From positions 573,144-637,143 of the forward strand of contig QANU01047381.1 of the NCBI GenBank assembly GCA_003254905.1: 64,000 nt of DNA, read 5' to 3'. Origin of the DNA: Nissolia schottii (Eukaryota > Streptophyta > Magnoliopsida > Fabales > Fabaceae). The notes beneath the pieces were generated by a model that worked only from the letters and a program-made list of their open reading frames with translations, ran no database searches and had not been told where the DNA came from. A program made the position numbers and the translations under genes. Shown here piece after piece: positions 1-12,095 of the stretch (position 1 is the first letter of the stretch; each line of letters begins with the position of its first letter).

Positions 1-205
1 CACAGGTCACAGGTTTTGTCTTTGTTGAGTAAGAGGATGTGCATTTTGGCACATTTTCAACCTTTCAACAATTAATGCATAAATATTGTAAATATTTTGA
101 CACAATTTTTTACATATTTCCATAATAAACATTAGATGATATGATATGAGCATTATGTGTTTGTCACAAATGCATAAAAATTCAGAATTTGATGTATGGC
201 AGAAT

Positions 206-264
206 TGTGCAAACTTTAAATGGACATATGTGCAAACATTAAATGGGCGTATGTGCAAACATTA
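206..264. repeat. Tandem repeat, 23-bp unit, about 2.5 copies
   Basis: The motif TGTGCAAAC restarts at 206, 229 and 252, giving a regular 23-bp period. Units one and two differ at a few positions; the third is partial. No coding context is seen. Confidence 0.75.
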
Positions 265-1522
265 TCACAGATCAAAGGTCACAGCATAAGTAATGTTTAT
301 CTTATTATTTTCCTTCCTCCTGTCAATTATGCTTTGGGTTTTTTTTTAACTTCTTTCTTTTTTAGTTAAAAGATGATAACAAGTAGCAACATCTTCAATG
401 ACTCATCTGATCTCTAACAAATCTTAGATCTTGCGCATGAGATCACAGAGAACGACGAGGTCGAAGAGAACGAAGAAGGTGAAGAGAGCGGAGAGCAATG
501 AATAGTGAAAATTTTCGAGAAAGAGAACGAAGCGTGGGTTCACGCGCGTGTTGGTGAGAGTGGGAGAAAGAGTGGATGAAACGGTTATTTTAGGGAGTCA
601 GTGTATTCTAATACGGGTGTATGTATGGTGTATGATATATGGGTATACATGAAGCATAACTATATCTATATATTGGTAAAAAATATCAAATTCTAGGGAA
701 TATGCGCCTTCATTCCTTACGAGTGCATCCGTCCTTGCTGTCGACAACGGCCAAAAATTTAGCTTTGGATATGTCTTTTAAAATTTTAAAAGGTATTTGA
801 AAATAAAGGAAATAAGGGTCGACTTAGGAGATAAATCTAATAATTATAGATTTGATGTTGGCGTAATTGAAAAAGAAATATGCAACTATTTCTTTTTCTT
901 TTTTTAAAAAAAAAAAAACTAACACAATGTCCTCTATTCCTATATGGCTATATCCAAGTTAGTTCCAAAAAAATTTTTGTTGTTAGACTTTATTTGTTAT
1001 ATCATATAAAATTCGATAATATTTATTAAACTATAAAATTAAGTTTTATTCTATATTTACTATAACATATGATAATATAATCTTGCATGGTCATATTTAT
1101 TTTTATTTTATGATTGTTGTATTAATTTATCATATCTGTTGAGACTTGATTAAACTTAATAATATTATTTTTGTTTACTCAATCTTAAAATATTTTTACT
1201 TATCCTCTTTCCCCTTTTCATTATAATATAATCATTAATAATGAGAGATTATATTTCAAAATGTTTATTTTCTATTTTTATAGTATTAATTATAAATTAA
1301 TACTATAAAAATTAAATATTATAAAATTATATAATTATACATAATACTAAACACGTGATGATATATAAATTTATATAATATATTTTTTATACTAAACTAT
1401 TAAATATTATATTATCATATTTAATACTATTAAATTTTATCGAATACAATGCACTAAACCTATCTTAGTTTCTGGAAAAAAAAATTGATGTTTTAGTTGG
1501 ATTTGTCGCCTCCAAAAATGTT

Positions 1523-1736
1523 ACATGTACATCTAATTTTATACATTCATACATATACCATTAATAATGCACAAGCTTTATTCTCATGAGTGCACAAACA
1601 TTACAAACTTATAGATGATATTCTCAATTATACTTAATTAAGTGCACAAATATTACATGTATTAAAATATAAATTTTATGTATATAAATATAAGATGTAT
1701 GTATGATGCATATTTTTTCTGGTGTACTGTAACATG
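1523..1736. mobile_element. MITE-like element, family copy 1
   Basis: This ~214-bp AT-rich segment shares its whole length with segments at 20332-20541 (same orientation) and 54276-54485 (inverted). Shared blocks include a stretch around TTAATAATGCACAA, a conserved TTAATTAAGTG core, and an end rich in ATGTATGATG. The ends are weakly inverted (GTACAYC-like). No coding capacity is visible, so it is a non-autonomous element; the superfamily is not clear from the ends. Confidence 0.65.
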
Positions 1737-1854
1737 ACTCTTGTCGCCCCCCGTCACTTTAACTTCCAAGACATCAGACAGAGAATAATTTTAATATTAA
1801 CTTAAAAACAAAAAAGTAAAAAGCTCTTCATTCCAAAAAAAAGTTAAATAGTTT

Positions 1855-2984
1855 GTCGTCTGAATTGCTTCGTTGAGGGTTTGCGGTACCAACTACAGTT
1901 GCCTTCGCCAAACGCAGCTTCTGTGGCTGCGCCGCTCTCTGATCCCACCACCAATTGCTCCACCACCGGTAATCCCATACCCTTTCTCCCTGTTTCTATC
2001 CAACTCCTCATTTGTTTCCTTCAATTCCATGCACATCCCAATTCACATGTTCTCCCCCTAATTGTTTCGTAGATTCTTCCTCCCCCACCCTTTAATGTGG
2101 GTTTCTCTCCATTTAAGTATATTAGCAGGTTTATTCTCCACCTTACTTAGATTGTTTATTATTATGACTTTTTTTCTTTTCTTTTTTTTATGTTTCGGTG
2201 GAGTGGAATCACGGTGTCTAGGTTAGCGAAAACGAAAATTTGAATTTGTTTTTCTGTTCTTACGAGATAGTGAAGCATAGAATTTGCAGATTCCCAATTG
2301 TCTTGGCCTTTTTGTTTGAAATGGTGATAGTTTTAAACTATAGATATAAATACATTATTCATTCAACAAGCTCTAACACTGCGGTATGTAATAACACCAC
2401 ACCTTGGTTTTGTGCACAATCACATATATAAAACATACCAGCAATCTAGAGAGTTGGACGCGTGCATGTGTTCTTAAGCGAGTTGCAGTCCGGAGAAGGA
2501 ACCGATTTTCAGATCCTAATTCCTGAAGCAGATAATGGTTAGGAAGGCTTTTTAGATGCCACGGGAAACTGAAGGGTAGTTTCAAAGCAATTGTTGTAGG
2601 GTACCTATGTTAAAGGCCAAAATGTGTAAGTGTCCTATCAGTTTTGTAATAAATGGAGGTTCTCTCTTTGGCTCCGAAGCCTTCAAGTGTTTGATAAAAT
2701 GCTTCAATGCTGCATGGTGCATACCCATGTTGATTGTTGGTGGATTGTGATATGGAATGTGAATCTTTGGTGCACTTGTATTTGCTAAATTTGATTTACT
2801 TGAGAGATTTTCGTTTTGGGACTTAGTGTAGCTATCTGTGATTAACAACACAAGCTACAAATTTTACAGTGTAGCTATCTGTGATTAACAACACAAGCTA
2901 CAAATTTTACAGGTTTTCCTTGTTTTTGTTTAGGGCGTGGAGCATATGAATTAGAGGAAGGGCAGCTGAAGTTGCAATTCTGAG
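1855..2984 (+). other. Spliced 5' leader of the small Cys-rich gene
   Basis: A GC-richer patch around 1860-1968 looks like a non-coding first exon and ends at a good donor (CCG|GTAATC, GT at 1969-1970). The best acceptor is at 2932-2933 after a T-rich tract (TTTAG|GGCG); a second acceptor (TTTTACAG) lies at 2911-2912. The start codon follows at 2985. The intron of roughly 0.95 kb contains an exact 43-bp tandem duplication just before the acceptor. The transcription start is not determined. Confidence 0.5.
2825..2910 (+). repeat. Exact 43-bp tandem duplication before a splice acceptor
   Basis: Two identical 43-bp units lie head to tail, 2825-2867 and 2868-2910. Each unit is followed by AG after TTTTAC, so the duplication also doubles a plausible 3' splice site in the leader intron. 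No mismatch is seen between the units, which suggests a recent event or an assembly slip. Confidence 0.9.
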
Positions 2985-3365
2985 ATGGGTGAAATTTGGT
3001 GGTCTCTTTTGGGTGCTGCGATCCCTGTGGTTGTTGCAGGACAAGCTTTTCGGGTGAAGAAAAAGCGCGCGGAAGAGCAGAGGTTGAAGAGTGCAAGGGG
3101 GAGAGAAAGGAGTTCCGATGAGATATTTGTCTGTGAAAGGGTCTGCACGTCAAAGAGGATGCTGAAAAAGGTTGGCTCGTTCTCTAAAGACCCCATTCCT
3201 GATACTTGTGTCACTGTCTGTGGTGTGTCTGACCTTGATGCATGCGCTGATGCTTGCGCCCGCACTGTTTGTGTTAACCAACATCAAGTACCTAATTGGA
3301 ATGACATATGCCTTAGGAGGTGCCAGAGCGAATGCCTGAAACTCTCTTCCCAATCTTCTTCCTAG
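2985..3365 (+). CDS. Small Cys-rich protein with N-terminal hydrophobic segment
   Basis: Single coding exon for a 126-residue protein of unknown function. Residues 1-20 (starting MGEIWWSLLGAAIPVVV) form a short hydrophobic helix that could be a membrane anchor or uncleaved signal; it is followed by a strongly basic stretch (KKKRAEEQRLK) and then a cysteine-rich half with about ten Cys in CxxxC-like spacings (CERVC, CVTVC, CADACARTVC, CLRRCQSEC). Such paired cysteines could form disulfides or bind metal. I do not recognise a named family. The start is the first ATG after the proposed leader intron, and Cys density and composition support it as real. The gene has its own leader intron and stands alone on the plus strand. 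Confidence 0.7.
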   Translation: MGEIWWSLLGAAIPVVVAGQAFRVKKKRAEEQRLKSARGRERSSDEIFVCERVCTSKRMLKKVGSFSKDPIPDTCVTVCGVSDLDACADACARTVCVNQHQVPNWNDICLRRCQSECLKLSSQSSS

Positions 3366-4627
3366 GAGATAGCCGCATTGAGGCAATCAAATGTGTATGC
3401 ATACTGAGTTCTGTTATGATGGTTGATGTTTTGTTTCATCATTTTAACTCCGGAATCCCAATTTATTGGAAATTCTATGGATGCACAAATAGGATATGGT
3501 CAACTAGGTTCTAGTTCATCAATCATTCTCGAACATGAGATTTAAATGCTTCTTTCTTTTTTGCCAAATATTGGTGCTTGAAATTTGGAAGCATTGTGGA
3601 GGATGGTATGGATCAGAAAAAGGGTAAGTTATACTTTACCTCCATTCATTTCGATGAAAATCAACCTCTTCATATAACTTAAGAATCACTAGAACTTTTG
3701 ACAATTTGGTTAAAGCTGAAAATTGACAGATAATCTGTCTTGTTTGCATTTTGCATTCTGGATTCATTTACCCCCTCAGAAAACTGCCCAATAGAGTACA
3801 CTATCTTTGAGCGTAGTGTTTTTACTATTTAGGACTAGAGTTAATAGGTTTTTAACTGGTCTTTTATATATATATATATATATATTTCTACAGTTTGTAT
3901 AGATCATATAGTTCTTTCATCCCTATAGTAGATCTACGAGGTACATCTCAATAAATAAGGGTAAATTTGTAGGGATTGCCTGTGGAAGCCCCCATTCTTA
4001 CTCTTGATCCTTTGTTTTAGTTGTTTATTTCTGCCTCGGATTATGTAATATATGTGGGAGTTCCAAAGTTTTAATTTGTTAATTGGAAGAGACAGCTCTC
4101 TTTCCTTTGGATCCCATCCATCTGAGGTCTGTCTCCATAATCTAACTGTTCGTTGCAAAGCCTGTGTGGTGCTTTGTGCAAATAACATCTTTAACTTTTC
4201 TTCCTGGCCTCTGTGTACCCCCTTTAAAGGAAATGCATCAGAAAGCTAATGGTAGTTGTCAATAACGGTCGACATTTTAGGACTGAAAAGATTTTAAAGG
4301 TGGTGGCATGTAATAAATAATAATAATAACAAAAAGCCTTTACTTGTGTGAGTTTTGTATGTAATGACACCCTACTTTGGCGACTACTGGACGTTGAGTT
4401 TTGATTCAATTTGCACCGTAATTGGTCTTATTTCTTGGCCCTCGTCCCCTTTGATAAAACTGTGCATCAAGGATTACAAGAGGGTAGCAGCACTCAACCA
4501 TTCACTGTTTTATTGCTCAACATCTCTTGGTATTATCACTAGTAAGAAATCATTCCTCAAACAAATAGTGCAGCTTTTAGAAGTTCAAAATGGCCAAGAA
4601 GAAATGAAGTTACAATAGATGATAACA
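3366..4627. other. Intergenic / 3' flank of small Cys-rich gene
   Basis: Probably begins with the 3' UTR of the upstream gene. A TA microsatellite lies at about 3867-3886. No other gene or recognisable element is seen; short open frames on both strands lack protein-like composition. Confidence 0.5.
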
Positions 4628-6013
4628 TTAGGCAACATAGTACATTGGATTTGGAAGCTTAAATGCTCTTGTGCAACTTGGAACCTCCTCAATGCTGCTG
4701 TATTGGTCCCCTAAAATTCCCCAAATGCGGTATCCGCTTTTAGTTAATTGTTTCCTCGCATCGGACTTGTATTTTGCTACTGATACCAACTCATCAGCAG
4801 CACCTCTGCATAGAGAATAACAAAACAAAAACAAAAAGATTGAGCAAAGCTAATGACTAATGAGTAGCAAAAAGAACATGTAGTGGTGTTGTGAGAGAAA
4901 TAGAGGAAGACTAACCTCAAGACGAGACTGGTCCACCCATGATAACCAACCTTGACAAGGTTGTCAGTTGTAGCAGATCTGAGATGCGCTCTCCTTGCTG
5001 AAACCAGGATGACCTGAATTCCTCTGGATTTAAGGTCATTGAAGAGCTTCAATGAGTAGTTAAGAGCAGGGGCATTGCCCTTGCTCATCCATTCCTCCAA
5101 GGATGTAAAGTTCAGCTTCTTTCCCCTGTTGCCAATAACAAGAAGAGGCTTATCGGTTAGAATGGTAGCTTCAAGAAAACAAGTTTAGGGAAAGGTAAGG
5201 GCTTGTATAGTTTCTGTTTTCGTTTCTTGTTTCTTAATTTTCAAGAATTTGTAAATGAGAAACGGTGAAAACAAGAAATTTTGGGTATGTTTGGTTTGTG
5301 TTTTTCTATTTTATGTTTTGAGAATGTTGTGAAGATAATGAAAACAACAACATATTTTATTTTGTTTTTGCCATTTCCTTTACAAAATTCTAGAAACAGT
5401 AAACACAAGAAATAATAACAGAAATCAAATAGATCTTTCTATTTCTTATTTTCATTATTTCTTTTAAAAAAAATTAAAAATAACAAAACTTGTTGAAAAC
5501 CAAAAATGAAAATAGAAATCAATGAGATCGCCAGAAAGAGTGACATTGGAAAGTATGCTATATGAAATACAAACTAAATAGTAAGCAAATATGCACAAAA
5601 TGATGAGTAGGTGAGAGTGGATGTTGAAATTACCCATATAGATTATTCTTGTAGAAAGGAGCTGTTGAAAGCAAAGTGTCATCAATGTCAAAAACCCATG
5701 CATCTTTGCCATCTTTCTTCAGATTGCAGTTGGTACTGACATAGACCAAAATTTCTTCAGTTGCCCTTTCAGAATCCACTTTGTACTGAGTGGACTTCAT
5801 GTACTTGCCAATGTAATCAGTGCACTCTTCAGGGACAACCTCAAAGCCTCTAATGTTGTGCAGCTCAACATTCATCCTCCAACCTTCACAGTAGTTCTTC
5901 AGGCTGATCTTCAATCCACTGGGTGTCTTCTGGTTCATTATGTTCCAATCTGCAACTGCCACAGGAATCAAAAAGCACATGAAAACCAAACAGCACCCGA
6001 TTGTTTTCCCCAT
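4628..6013 (-). CDS. Acid phosphatase, HAD IIIB (vegetative storage protein type)
   Basis: Three exons on the minus strand, 6013-5634, 5125-4916 and 4805-4628, join in phase to 255 residues, the normal length of plant class-B-like acid phosphatases and soybean vegetative storage proteins. A signal peptide covers about residues 1-21 (ending VAVA before DW), so the product enters the secretory route, vacuole or wall. Motif I, DIDDT, is at residues 109-113 with the nucleophilic Asp present. Motif II is seen in VILVSARR, and motif III in the RIWGILGDQYSSI segment. In the known soybean storage forms the nucleophile is replaced by Ser; here it is intact, so I infer a working phosphatase. The C-terminus LPNPMYYVA fits the family. 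Both introns have GT-AG borders; intron 1 carries AT-rich repeat DNA. A stem 28/31 kDa glycoprotein label would also fit. Confidence 0.93.
5195..5520. mobile_element. Possible hAT-like MITE in acid phosphatase intron 1
   Basis: Within intron 1, a GTTTGGTTTG-containing stretch near 5285-5300 and TTTCTGTTTTC-type stretches near 5210 recur as inverted, imperfect copies near 5410-5515. This is typical of hAT-related MITE ends in legumes, but a clean target duplication is not visible, so limits are approximate. Confidence 0.35.
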
Positions 6014-7509
6014 TTTTTCTTCTTCACAAGAGTAGATGTGAAGAATAGTCTTTTATGTGTGAAATGGATCCAGAATGGGACCAAGTCACATGGCTCTGAG
6101 GACATTGATTTGTGCTGCCATGGCTGGCAATAGCTTTAAATTAATAAGGAACCTCCATTATGAGGGTAGACTTGCATACAAGGTGCCTCTCGAAGGCACA
6201 AACTTGCATGTAAGATGACAAAAATAACATGCTAGCTAGCTCTCTCATCCTAGATTGGCTTATCTGTAGAATCATATAATTTATATGTGATGGATTCATA
6301 GATTCCAAATTATATATATGATGGAGCACAAAAGATGATCACACATGTCACATTGAATAAATTTATTTTTTTTGTCCTTGTTTTATCAGAGACGGCCGAA
6401 ACCTTTGTGCTCTGCACGTACACAGAGGTCTTAATAGCAATAAGTTCTTACGTGAAATTTAAAAATAAAAAATAAATTAAGTTCTAAACTACGATATTAA
6501 AACTTCAAGTTATATTTATTCTATTCTATTTATTTTATTTTAAATTCACCGTATGTTACTAAATTACTAATACAGTTGCAAATGGATTGTGGTAGCATAC
6601 CAGCTTATTAGTCACTTGTCTATTCAAGGATAGATGTACATATCACATCGATTTTATAAACAAATTCGGGCAAAGAAAATCAGACTCTCTAGCATTTTAT
6701 TTTATAATCATAAACTCTTTTAATTTGTGAATAAAAAAAAATAGTAAAGTATGCATTGACAATAGATTAACATTAAACTTTTGATCAATTTTTTACTAAT
6801 CTTTCTATGCTACATTTTACATTTCGAAATAAATACATATTTAGTCTTCCAATGGTATCTGACATTCTGGCATTACATTCATTTTTCATTTATAAATAGT
6901 TTAAATTAGTTTTACACTAAGCTTGTGTGGGGAAAAATTCCATTCTTCCCTCAAATCACTGCCTTCGAATGATAAAATAAATTAAAAGGAACAAGAAATA
7001 CAACACGTTAAAATTACGTGAAAAATCTAAAATCAGAGAAAAAACACAATGATTGGAACAAGAAAGTCAAATACAAACTTGAGCATTAGGGGTGGGTGCA
7101 AATTGAAATGGAGAACTTAATATCCTATTTATAGCCTAAGTCTTCAACCTCCCTTCACACACTCCTAAACAATGTGGGACTTAAAGACGTGCACTATTTC
7201 AATCAAACCTTGCAATATTATATGTTCAATAATAATGAGGTAGTAATAAAATTCCCTTTTTGCCCTTTTTAATTTTCACGCTTTGCATTGGTTATATTGC
7301 CCCTGCCATGGATTGAAAAGGTTCCAACAAACACGTGGAATGCCGATATATATTAACTGTGCAGCAAATTCTTCAATCTTTCACTTTATGTAGCTCCATT
7401 TTTTTAACGTGAAACTCATCATTCTTGTTATGATCGGAGCGAGAATTTAAGAATCTTATTAGTGTTGTACAAAGATCTTTTTTTATCATGCACGATTGTA
7501 TAGTTCACT

Positions 7510-7794
7510 TATCAACCAAAAATATTCAACCAGGTCTTGGTGAAGCTCATTAAATATCATCACAATCCTGAAGAGAAAACACAGCGAAATAGAAGTGCAG
7601 AGTAAGCGAATGGATCTCTCAATTGTAAAATTGTATTTCTCAATTGATAAGATAAAGTGCGATTTCTCATTATTAATTTCTTTGTTGCATATTTCATATA
7701 CAAATTTCACCTTCTTAACTAATGGTAAGAGATCGCAGAGTAATGTGACGGAGGTTTTTAAAGTTGCTTTCACAGAAGCAGTGGCTGCAGCCAT
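7510..7794 (-). pseudogene. Exon-like fragments of unknown gene
   Basis: A minus-strand frame starting MAAATASVKATLK at 7794 reads for about 28 residues to a candidate donor (AAG|GTGAAA). About 150 bases on, after a candidate acceptor (CTCTTCAG), a second piece reads IVMIFNELHQDLVEYFW and stops. The residue composition is protein-like, but I recognise no family. It could be a decayed gene or chance. Confidence 0.2.
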
Positions 7795-9030
7795 TAGCTG
7801 CTACCTAGTGCATCAATCAGGCCCCTTATTGCTTGCTGATTTTTCTACCTATCAGAACCAAATTCTCTACGAATAATCCCACAAGAGAAAATTGTAAGTC
7901 ATAGATAGTGACTTGAATTTGAAAGAAAGGTGCATTGCAATTTGGACATACTGGTCAGGATTATGTAAGCATGACAGGAGCAAGAAAACCGCAAACAATG
8001 CAATGCCCCTCTAGTCTTTTTTTCTTTCTGGAATAAAATAAAGGGCAATTTCATAGTGAGTTGAACAAGAAATGAAACTAGTATTGATGCATTTCCCAAA
8101 TCCTCTCAAGGATTTGGAATGATGATACAAAAAAGGGAAGAGTCCTAGTTTCATTGTATAATAATTCAGATATTAGTGCAGCACTGGAACATACAAACAA
8201 GTAGTAAGTTCAAGGTTTTGCCAGATTACAACATGCTGCAGCGGCAAAACTGAGGGTATTCCTGCTTATTATAACAGAATTGCAGCAAAACCTTTTCATA
8301 ACCACTTACCTTAAGAAAACTAACTACATAATCAGAGAGCACCCATTTCAGTACATAATGAGATGGAATAATAAAAGGCACAACTTCACCGATATTAAAA
8401 TCATAAAAATAGAATGTGAATATAAATAGGATCATCATATGCTTAACTAAAAGGACTGGTTGTCTACTTTTAGTAACATGTGATCCAGTTCAGAAGGTGA
8501 CAAAAGGGTATGTGCATATCTTTCTACTTGGGAAACCAAACAAGTACGTACAGTGGAAGAATCATTTGACCACCACAGCACAACTGCAGGCAAGAAACTC
8601 ATCATGATGTCATTTACCAGATAAGCCGAAAGCGTGTTTTAATCCGTGCATGAACATTTTTGGTTTCACTCATTTTAAGCCTGTGTAATCAAGACTCTAG
8701 AAAGAGGCTTAACAAAGTTTTGCGCAAATACATCATGCCAGTACAATTGCAGCCTCAACAAAATAATTCTACTTTTTCAAGCCAACCTTTGGGTGCAATA
8801 TGATTTCATATTTTCATATGAAAATAATTTGGAAAGAGCTCACTGCCACACACAGTAAATCACTTGCTTGCATGCAATACGCATGATAAAACTTTTTGGT
8901 GACAGATTTTCCTATCTGATCATACATCACATTTTCTCCCTCTTCTTTTTAACTAATGTGGTAACTAAAAAGGATCATTACAACATGGCAATATTCATTA
9001 CATTCTGTAGAAGATGCTAAGCATATTTAC

Positions 9031-9088
9031 CTTGCTGAGATGACCTCGAAGTGAACCCTAATCCATTCTTGGTCCTGCCAAAAGATTT
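9031..9088 (-). other. Possible downstream exon of DUF3527 transcript
   Basis: A 58-nt minus-strand segment is bounded by a good acceptor (CTGTTCCAG) and donor (AAG|GTAAAT). It lies about 650 bases beyond the DUF3527 stop codon. A second consensus donor (AAG|GTAAGT) is at 8308-8310. These could be 3'-UTR exons, an alternative 3' end or an overlapping non-coding transcript; coding is not supported. Confidence 0.25.
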
Positions 9089-9742
9089 CTGGAACAGAAA
9101 AGCTGTAAAATGAGGATAAAATCTGCAACAAGTCATTTGTGTAACGGTAGACATTTAATTGAAAGGAACTAAGGGAAGTGTATCAGCATTGTAAAATTTG
9201 AATACATTGTACATACAAACAGCGGCCAAGAGATCCTGCTTATAGTTGTCCAACAGGTGGTGCTATACAGGTAGCAATCTTGGTTAGAGAAATTAAAAGA
9301 AACAAAATTTCCAATATGCTTTCATATCAAAATTTCATGAGTCACGATCCATCAATGAATTGCTAATTCCACTTCCATCTCATAAACAACTATAACAAAC
9401 CCAATCTCAATCTTACAAATTACAATTTAGCAAAATTTCTTCAACAAACCCTTTTACATTCTATCCCCTTCAATAGTAATAATAAAAAATAAAAAAAAAG
9501 AATGAGGAAAAAGATGGTTACAGAAGTTCTAGCCTATAAATTGTGAGGAAGGACCAACACAGCTAGTTCTCCTAAATAACATAACCCCTGACAGTGTGAA
9601 AAATAACAAACCTAAACATAGAAATGCAAACCCAGTAAAGTATAAAAAATCTAATTTTTCTCTTCAATTGCTTTTATGATACAGTAAGCGAACTATCACT
9701 GCTATTTAACCTCAAACTATACTGCTTTAGTCATCAGAGCTC

Positions 9743-12095
9743 CTATGCACTATTGGGCCGAAGAGTAGGACTTTGCGCATGAATCATTGCCACAGCAATG
9801 GAGAAAGCCTGAAGTGCGGAAAGGGGCAGTTGAAAATGAACAAAATATAAACCATCATGAACATTTACCATCCTCAAGGTGGGGCTGAAATCGCTTGAAC
9901 CCTGAAATACGAGGCACATGTGATGCCATTGCAGTAAACAATAAAGTTACCAGCAACATGCATGTCTAAAATATAAAAAATATAAAATGGCTTGAACTTC
10001 AGAGATAGACTGCTATAGAATATTTACATTGAAGCCTAAGTAAAATTTGTGTCCCCTTAACTAGATATTGGTGAACCTTACACTAAATGGTTCTAATAGA
10101 GGCCAATGGTGTCCAAAATCCATGTAGCAAACACAGCCTAGTGAGGTAAGACTTGGTTGTTGTCGCTATTAATGTAAATGTTAGTAATGAATATAAAAAG
10201 AGAGATCAAATGTGAAGATAATAAAAAAGGAAAGGAATTTGATGTTTAAAAGAGAAACATGCATAGACAGGGGAAAAAGTTACATTTAGCAAAAACCAAC
10301 TCTTACAGTTTCCATATTCTTTTGCCTCCCATTCAATGATACTATAAGTTAACTAACATTGTCTATTTTGAGAGAATATGAGATAACATACCTGAGTAAC
10401 TAAATCAACTGACTTGCACTCGCCCTGTGTATCGACTTGAGATGGAACCTCCACTTTGCCAGATCTTCTCTGAAGTATGGTCAGAGGACATCCCTCATCC
10501 CAACCACCGCAGTCACATTGGCCTCCGGATCTCCATCTCTCAACCAGACTCGATGGACCACCATTTCTGTTTCTTGGCCCACCATGAAGGCCTGCCGGAA
10601 TCAGAATGCTCGTGCTAGTTGAGCAATCACCAGTATTTCGATTACAACTTTCAGAAGGCGGTGTGATTTGATTTGTTCCAGAGTTTTTGAGAAACTTTAA
10701 GCCCCAGCCTCCTACTTTCGCCGGCCTATTACACGGAAGATGGTCTTTCACAACAATGGCAGCCAACTCAAAATTTGGAGGAACATTAGTCTCTAACAAA
10801 TTGGTCCCATCAAGAGCATTCGGCTCCCATGGACAACTTTCAGCAATGGCACTCGGTCCACCAAACTTTGAGAGCGTCTTGCGTTTCGATGATGGACTAG
10901 TTTTGAACACTTTCGACACCTTCTTGGACAGCCCCTTGTTCTTCCTGTGAGAATGATCTGATGTGTGCATTTCTTTGTCATAAATTTCCATGTTGCCGAA
11001 TAAGGTAAACTCGGTTTCCATTATTCTGCTATTGTTTGGGCAGAGGGTGAAACTTGTTGATACATTCATCTTACCAACAAGATTCAAACCTCTGTCGTGA
11101 ATCTCGCGACCCTTTTGGCCACCCTTGTTCAAGTGAAACTGGTAGACATAGTCCAAAGCCTTATCGTCTGCCGAGTCCACCTTCGTCAATTTTGCCACAT
11201 AGACCTCCTTTTGATCATCTGCGGAAAAGACAAAATGAGGAATCCCTTGATTCCATGTACATTGGATCATCCCCTGAGAAAGAGTCGAAGAAGCCGAAGA
11301 CAGCCAATCAGAACAAGTAGAGTTGGTGCTAGAAGTAGAAGCAATTCTTTTATGAACAGGAACCGAGTCGTACTTGTGACTCTGCACCAACTGTGTTTCC
11401 TTTCCTAGTTTATGCGATGACGATATGCTAACATTACTAGGATAGTCCATAAAATCATAGTGGGTCAATCCTTTACCGTCAGAAAAGTTCATCCTGCTCA
11501 AATTGTCATTTTTATCCGAAAAACCAAATTGCTGAAGCAGGGCACTATTCAATATATTTATCATACTCTTGCTCCCCATTACTGTACCTAAAGTCCATTG
11601 TTCCCCGGCATTAGCACTAAAAACTACTCTCCCGGTCTCCGTCGCAACAGGACAGTCAAAGATGAATTGCCCTGAACCACATGCATTTGCACCGAAAAAT
11701 TTAGCCGCGTTCAAGCTTTCTGATAAAGTCACCATGTTTGCGGCTCTTAAGCTCACAGGTATGCTGCATTGAGCAGCTTTTAACGCACTGCTATGCATGA
11801 ATTCCAGGCAGCGGCGAAGATATTTCTCATCTACACTCACCACATGCTTTGGAATCCTATTCTCTAGTCCATGAACACGTCGGAAGAGTACGTCCTTGAA
11901 GAAAACTTTACTAACTTGTGATTGGATTGCATTCACAACCACGGCGCGATGAGATTTCGACCTTTTAATCAACTTCTTTAGTTGCGATTTTGGCGAGTTT
12001 TCTTCATCTGATAGTTCCTTAATATCACAAAGGCTATGCAATGAATCCCTTTCCATGTGGCCATCTTTTTGAATCCATAAGTCTGTATTTTCCAT
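9743..12095 (-). CDS. DUF3527 domain protein
   Basis: Two coding exons, 12095-10392 and 9901-9743, join in phase 0 (CAG|GTATGT ... TTTCAG|GGT) to 620 residues. The N-terminal half is hydrophilic, with a basic patch near LKKLIKRSKSHRAVV; the middle is Ser/Thr-rich. The C-terminal part carries the plant DUF3527 signature, including LHGGPRNRNGGPSSLVERW and a CDCGGWDEGCPLTIL segment; the second exon supplies the hydrophobic end (LPLSALQAFSIAVAMIHAQ). There is no signal peptide or membrane segment. The family is plant-specific with no established biochemical role that I can name. The first in-frame ATG was chosen; out-of-frame upstream ATGs in the leader suggest translational control. A 5' UTR intron (12194-12821) and distal leader exon lie upstream. 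Confidence 0.9.

Larger units (their letters stand above)
1..1854. other. Intergenic left flank, AT-rich
   Basis: No gene is supported here. The stretch holds a short tandem repeat near 206-264, a more GC-rich patch at about 420-600 without a long reading frame, very AT-rich DNA from 780 to 1500, and one copy of a MITE-like family at 1523-1736. Short open frames have no recognisable protein features. Confidence 0.6.
6014..9742. other. Intergenic between acid phosphatase and DUF3527 genes
   Basis: The first few hundred bases are the upstream flank of the acid phosphatase gene. AT-rich DNA follows. Around 6940-7330 a minus-strand segment has a CTATAAATAGG TATA-like box next to a CCCACATTG motif, as in plant LTR fragments. 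From 7480 to 9100 there are weak exon-like pieces on the minus strand, listed separately. No complete gene is supported. Confidence 0.45.
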
